A stretch of 64,000 bases of DNA from a marine gamma proteobacterium HTCC2148 (GTDB taxonomy: Bacteria; Pseudomonadota; Gammaproteobacteria; Pseudomonadales; Halieaceae): NCBI GenBank assembly GCA_000156295.1, contig DS999223.1:323447-387446 (forward strand), given 5' to 3'. The notes below the pieces were generated by a model, which ran no database searches, had not been told where the DNA came from, and saw only the letters and a list, made by a program, of their open reading frames with translations. This document shows, piece after piece, positions 61,570 to 64,000 of the stretch. The translations under genes and the position numbers were made by a program. Position 1 is the first letter of the stretch, and every line of letters starts with the position of its first letter.

Positions 61570-61612
61570 TCGGGTATTCGATGCCCAGTGATTCGGTGAT
61601 TCGTGTCTTCAT
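61570..61612 (-). pseudogene. Remnant: first 14 codons of a nitronate-monooxygenase-like gene, fused to the AraC tail
   Basis: From the ATG at 61612 the sequence reads MKTRITESLGIEYP, the stereotyped start of nitronate monooxygenase (2-nitropropane dioxygenase) proteins, and keeps a good ribosome binding site (AGAGGATATCTA before the ATG). After this the sequence switches to the AraC tail. The resulting 35-codon frame ends at 61505, overlapping the crotonase start as ATGA, so it may now serve as a coupled leader. Confidence 0.65.
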
Positions 61613-61639
61613 TAGATATCCTCTCATTGTATTGGCGCC

Positions 61640-62515
61640 TCATCCCAAAACCCGCGCTCTTATAAAACGCAGCACTCGCTCAAAGACTCCTCTCTTGGCG
61701 GATGAAGGGTTTTTTTCAGCAAACTGTATACGCGCATTACTTTTCATCATGCTGAGATACGCGGCGGGAAGGAAACGCTTCAGTCGCCAGATGGTTCTAT
61801 CGCTAAAGCGAGTTCCTGCAAGTATATAGTGCTTGCCCTTGCGGGAATCGTCGTAAACAGTTGCCGCGACACTCTCTGCGGTAATGCCTGTTCCGGCATG
61901 GAGCCTGGCCGCTATTTTTGCAGCATCAGGATTGTCACCGCGCATACCCTTAGCCAGGTTGCTCTGAAAGAACGTAGGGCATACAACTGACACTTTTACC
62001 CCATAAGGATCGAGCTCACTCAGCAGCCCTTCCGAGAAGGCCACCATGCCTGCCTTGGAGACGTTATAGGCTGACATGCTCCCCATATGTAATAGCCCGG
62101 CCATAGAAGCTACATTGATAAGGAGCCCTTTGCTTTCTTTCAACAGGGGCACGCAGATATGGCAGCCTTTCACGGCCCCCATTAAATTGATGTCCACAGT
62201 CCACTGGAAGTCTTTTATCGAAAACGTATCAATATCGCCGCTCGCCCCCACCCCTGCGTTATTGACCAGGGCATCCAGCCCTTGCCAGCGCTCGGAAATT
62301 AGAGCGACCAATTCCTGCCATTGGGTATCACTGGTGATGTCCAGGTGCTGAAAAAAACAATCGTTGGCATACTCCTCGTTTAGATGGGTGGCAATCTTGA
62401 TTCCCTCCTCATCCTGAATATCAGCAATACAAACGGACCAGCCTTCACTGGCATACTTCTTCGCCAGGGCCAGACCCAAGCCACTTGCGGCTCCTGTAAT
62501 AAGAATACGTTTCAT
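61640..62515 (-). CDS. Short-chain dehydrogenase/reductase
   Basis: Classical SDR of 291 residues. The cofactor motif TGAASGLG is intact (ILITGAASGLGLALAKKYAS), NNAG reads VNNAGVGASGD, the catalytic Ser is in NVASMAGLL and Y-x-x-x-K is YNVSK. The last 40 residues (FSDRTIWRLKRFLPAAYLSM) form an extra basic C-terminus seen in membrane-associated SDRs of lipid metabolism. It begins a leftward run through the chimaeric fragment, the crotonase and the MFS gene, and diverges from the decarboxylase-family gene across 230 bases. Confidence 0.92.
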   Translation of the reverse strand: MKRILITGAASGLGLALAKKYASEGWSVCIADIQDEEGIKIATHLNEEYANDCFFQHLDITSDTQWQELVALISERWQGLDALVNNAGVGASGDIDTFSIKDFQWTVDINLMGAVKGCHICVPLLKESKGLLINVASMAGLLHMGSMSAYNVSKAGMVAFSEGLLSELDPYGVKVSVVCPTFFQSNLAKGMRGDNPDAAKIAARLHAGTGITAESVAATVYDDSRKGKHYILAGTRFSDRTIWRLKRFLPAAYLSMMKSNARIQFAEKNPSSAKRGVFERVLRFIRARVLG

Positions 62516-62678
62516 CTAAAAGGCACTCCGATATTCGTCAAGGGATAGGCTGAACAATCGGAATTATTGCTACCCGCATTTTTGATGCGCGTCAGTTTAC
62601 GCTTTAGTGGCGAACCCTGGTGTATCATTTACGGCCAAATCGAGATTGTCCGAATATGATTCTATAAAACTTTAGACG

Positions 62679-62693
62679 CTCAATATAATTGAG
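62679..62693. promoter_or_regulatory. Palindrome overlapping a TATAAT box upstream of the decarboxylase-family gene
   Basis: CTCAAT-ATA-ATTGAG is a perfect inverted repeat with six-base arms. The hexamer TATAAT lies inside it at 62684-62689, 57 bases before the ATG at 62746. A regulator bound there would block the promoter. No good -35 is seen at 16-18 bases upstream, so the promoter would need an activator or is weak. Confidence 0.4.
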
Positions 62694-62765
62694 TCGCCAG
62701 CTTGCCCTAAGCAGTCTCAGACAAAAGTAGCCGAGATCATTCAAGATGAAATTTATCCAAGTCCT

Positions 62766-62801
62766 GAAGTTGTTGTCCAAACCGAAGTTGTTGTCCAAAA
62801 T
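62766..62801 (+). repeat. 18-base direct repeat, two copies, in coding frame
   Basis: GAAGTTGTTGTCCAAA recurs at 62766-62781 and 62784-62799 with period 18, which equals six codons and keeps the 62746 frame (KLLSKP then KLLSKI). Confidence 0.85.
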
Positions 62802-62862
62802 CAAGAACTCGAAAAGTTCGGACACCGGTAGCCCTTTTGTCAAAAGTTACAAAGACTTGATG

Positions 62863-62897
62863 GCAGGGGGCAGGGGGCAGGGGGCAGGGGGCAGGGG
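62863..62897 (+). repeat. Five perfect tandem copies of GCAGGGG
   Basis: Heptanucleotide repeat inside the 5' part of the decarboxylase-family gene. Seven is not a multiple of three, so each unit gained or lost moves the downstream frame by one. The G5-CA-G5 pattern on the coding strand also fits a G-quadruplex. Confidence 0.95.
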
Positions 62898-62929
62898 GTA
62901 GGCCGACGGCTGATTTTTATAATGCCGAA

Positions 62930-63670
62930 ATGCTGAACCTGTTTTGGGAAACCACTCCGGAGGCGATTGCAACGTTAGTGCCGCCCCCACTAAAGCCAGC
63001 TTCAAAACCTGTGGTGGCTGCGTTTATTGCATACTATCCCGAGACTAACTTCAGTGTTCCGTACCACGAATCGTCTATCCTCATAAGAGCAAGCTATAAG
63101 GGCGAGGAAGGATTTTATTGCCTGTCCATGCCGGTAGACGATGATATGGCGATGGCGGGTGGCCGGGAAACTTGGGGCTACCCGAAGAAAATGGCAAATT
63201 TTTCGTTTTCGCGTGAAGGCGACACAGTGACCGGGTATACAGAACGCCACGGCATTAAATTCATGCAGGTTAAGGCCAAGCTGACGGGCAAGGTTAATAA
63301 CGGCAATGCGGCCCTGGATGAGATACTCGGTCTGGGCGTTAAACCTGACGGCGAATTTTCTGACAAGGTCTATCTGTTTAAACACTCTCACTCGCCGGTA
63401 AAAACTGGAATATTTGACTACCCCCCCTTGTTGGTCGAGGGACATACGCGCTTTAGGCCAAAGACGTTTACCTGGGCAGAGACCGAAATAGAACTTACAC
63501 CGTCGGAGTATGATCCCTGGCAAGAAGTCCCGGTTGAGCGCATGCTGGGCGGGTTTTATACGGTTGGTGATAACTCGATGTTACACGGGCGCGTGCTGCA
63601 AAAAGTCAATGAACTTGAATTTCTCCCATACTCTTTCTTGAAGTATGAATTTGACCAAAACAGAACCTGA
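62930..63670 (+). CDS. Acetoacetate decarboxylase-family protein (body of a frame-interrupted gene)
   Basis: The readable frame begins at ATG 62930 with MLNLFWETTPEAIATLVPPP, which is already inside the family; ADFYNAEM directly before it is coding but has no start codon and no ribosome binding site. Family marks are FIAYYPETNFSVPYHESSIL, SMPVDDDMAMAGGRETWGYP with P85-K86-K87, one of which is the predicted Schiff-base lysine, and MLGGFYTVGDNSML. The 246-residue piece could be a shorter product when the gene is out of phase. True decarboxylase activity is not assured; the family also holds aldolase-like members. Divergent from the SDR gene. Confidence 0.85.
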   Translation: MLNLFWETTPEAIATLVPPPLKPASKPVVAAFIAYYPETNFSVPYHESSILIRASYKGEEGFYCLSMPVDDDMAMAGGRETWGYPKKMANFSFSREGDTVTGYTERHGIKFMQVKAKLTGKVNNGNAALDEILGLGVKPDGEFSDKVYLFKHSHSPVKTGIFDYPPLLVEGHTRFRPKTFTWAETEIELTPSEYDPWQEVPVERMLGGFYTVGDNSMLHGRVLQKVNELEFLPYSFLKYEFDQNRT

Positions 63671-63757
63671 TCACTAGTCGATTTTTTTAACTCCAGGCAG
63701 CTTGTCGAAACTACAGCATTCCTTTGATAGTACTTGTGTTGTTGCCGGAGGCTTTAC

Positions 63758-64000
63758 TCAAGGCGATGCCTGTCGCCGATAATCGGCGGGCGTGGTCGAA
63801 TTCCACCGTTGGAAGGCTCTATGGAAGTTTGTGGCTTCGGCATAGTTCAGAAGATCTGCTACTTCAACGACGCTGAGTGATGTTTTACGCAGATAATTCT
63901 GGGCAAGCGTGTTCTTGATGTCATCGAAGATTGTCCGGAAATCTGTTCCCTCAGCCGCCAGGCGGCGCCTGAGGGTACGCTCGGTAACGTGTAGTTTTTG
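63758..64000 (-). CDS. AraC-family transcriptional regulator, 3' end (partial)
   Basis: A leftward frame open to the window edge gives 80 C-terminal residues with the AraC/XylS double helix-turn-helix: VTERTLRRRLAAEGTDFRTI and VVEVADLLNYAEATNFHRAF, ending FQRWNSTTPADYRRQASP. The stop is at 63758-63760; the start lies to the right of the window. It could be the local regulator of the decarboxylase-family gene or the neighbouring SDR run, by position only. Confidence 0.88.
   Translation of the reverse strand, partial: QKLHVTERTLRRRLAAEGTDFRTIFDDIKNTLAQNYLRKTSLSVVEVADLLNYAEATNFHRAFQRWNSTTPADYRRQASP
63775..63820 (-). repeat. AraC-tail repeat, copy 2
   Basis: Same 46-base segment as 61524-61569, here inside the intact AraC 3' end. 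The three differences between copies are synonymous. Confidence 0.8.

Larger units (their letters stand above)
62746..62901 (+). pseudogene. Out-of-frame 5' part of the acetoacetate-decarboxylase-family gene (phase-off)
   Basis: From the ATG at 62746 the frame reads MKFIQVLKLLSKPKLLSKIK and on to FVKSYKDLMAGG, then through five GCAGGGG repeats to a TAG at 62899. That is a 51-residue peptide. FVKSYKDL followed by PTADFYNAEML is, from memory, the usual N-terminal pattern of this decarboxylase family, and the second half is found in the next frame (62930 onward). Removing one repeat unit joins the two halves in frame without any stop, giving about 305 residues. The in-frame 18-base repeat coding KLLSKP/KLLSKI also indicates that this stretch is coding. 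The upstream ribosome binding site is only modest. Confidence 0.75.

Noticed and set aside
61509-61643. 45-residue N-terminal extension of the second crotonase
   Set aside because: It reads through gene remnants in a frame unlike either source; ATG 61508 fits the family.
62625-62843. 72-codon minus-strand frame opposite the decarboxylase 5' end
   Set aside because: TTG start, no ribosome binding site, and it is the antisense of the coding repeat at 62766-62801.
62863-62897. Repeat array considered as CRISPR
   Set aside because: A 7-base tandem repeat without spacers; no cas genes and no array elsewhere in the window.
62922-62930. ATG at 62922 as start of the decarboxylase-family gene
   Set aside because: Out of frame with the protein; the frame used by the protein has its first start at 62930.

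Overview
The window is a dense, mostly single-copy stretch of a bacterial chromosome. The order clpS-clpA / infA-bpt-aat-trxB / ftsK-lolA-rarA-crcB-serS-cysG, together with rluE-nudJ-mnmA-hflD-purB-roxA and two NADP isocitrate dehydrogenases, is the arrangement known from Pseudomonas and related Gammaproteobacteria. Complete acyl-CoA and propionyl-CoA genes, a TonB-dependent receptor, a phytanoyl-CoA dioxygenase-like protein and several SDR, thiolase and crotonase genes point to an aerobic, lipid-degrading, probably marine gammaproteobacterium (Halieaceae/Cellvibrionales-like). That placement is inference from gene content and synteny only.

Layout. (1) 1-8.2 kb: a propionyl-CoA to succinyl-CoA operon with carboxylase beta (cut by the window edge), an unusually large carboxylase alpha, methylmalonyl-CoA epimerase, mutase and its GTPase MeaB. 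(2) 8.2-10.3 kb: small genes (GNAT, Rieske, YtoQ-like, PLD-like). (3) 10.5-19.5 kb: monomeric Idh, the leftward run rluE-nudJ-mnmA-hflD-purB-roxA, and dimeric Icd. (4) 19.6-25.2 kb: ClpS, ClpA, Bpt and Aat, which together make up most of an N-degron pathway, plus infA and trxB. (5) 25.4-32.8 kb: ftsK, lolA, rarA, crcB, serS, cysG. (6) 32.8-45.7 kb: Prc protease, DASS transporter, gamma-glutamyltransferase lipoprotein, AKR, SDR, RhlE, SEC-C and YkgJ proteins, an MDR reductase and a thiolase-like protein. (7) 45.9-52.5 kb: crotonase, acyl-CoA dehydrogenase, a dikinase with rifampin-phosphotransferase-like architecture, a glycine-zipper lipoprotein and a PhyH-family protein. (8) 52.7-58.4 kb: tRNA-Gly(CCC), then a TonB receptor / TlpA-like thioredoxin / membrane histidine kinase module. 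(9) 58.4-64 kb: an accessory, rearranged region with an empty 0.9-kb stretch, an MFS gene with a 3' frameshift, a crotonase, gene remnants, an SDR, an acetoacetate decarboxylase-family gene interrupted by a 7-bp tandem repeat, and the 3' end of an AraC regulator.

The most interesting observation is at 62746-63670. The true 5' end of the decarboxylase-family gene is separated from its body by five perfect copies of GCAGGGG. Five copies put the two halves out of frame. Four or seven copies would join them in frame. This is the signature of a phase-variable contingency locus, and the tract is also a strong G-quadruplex candidate. Nearby, between SDR and crotonase genes, the first 14 codons of a nitronate-monooxygenase-like gene are fused to the last 20 codons of an AraC-type regulator, and that tail recurs at the right window edge with only synonymous differences over the aligned 46 bases.
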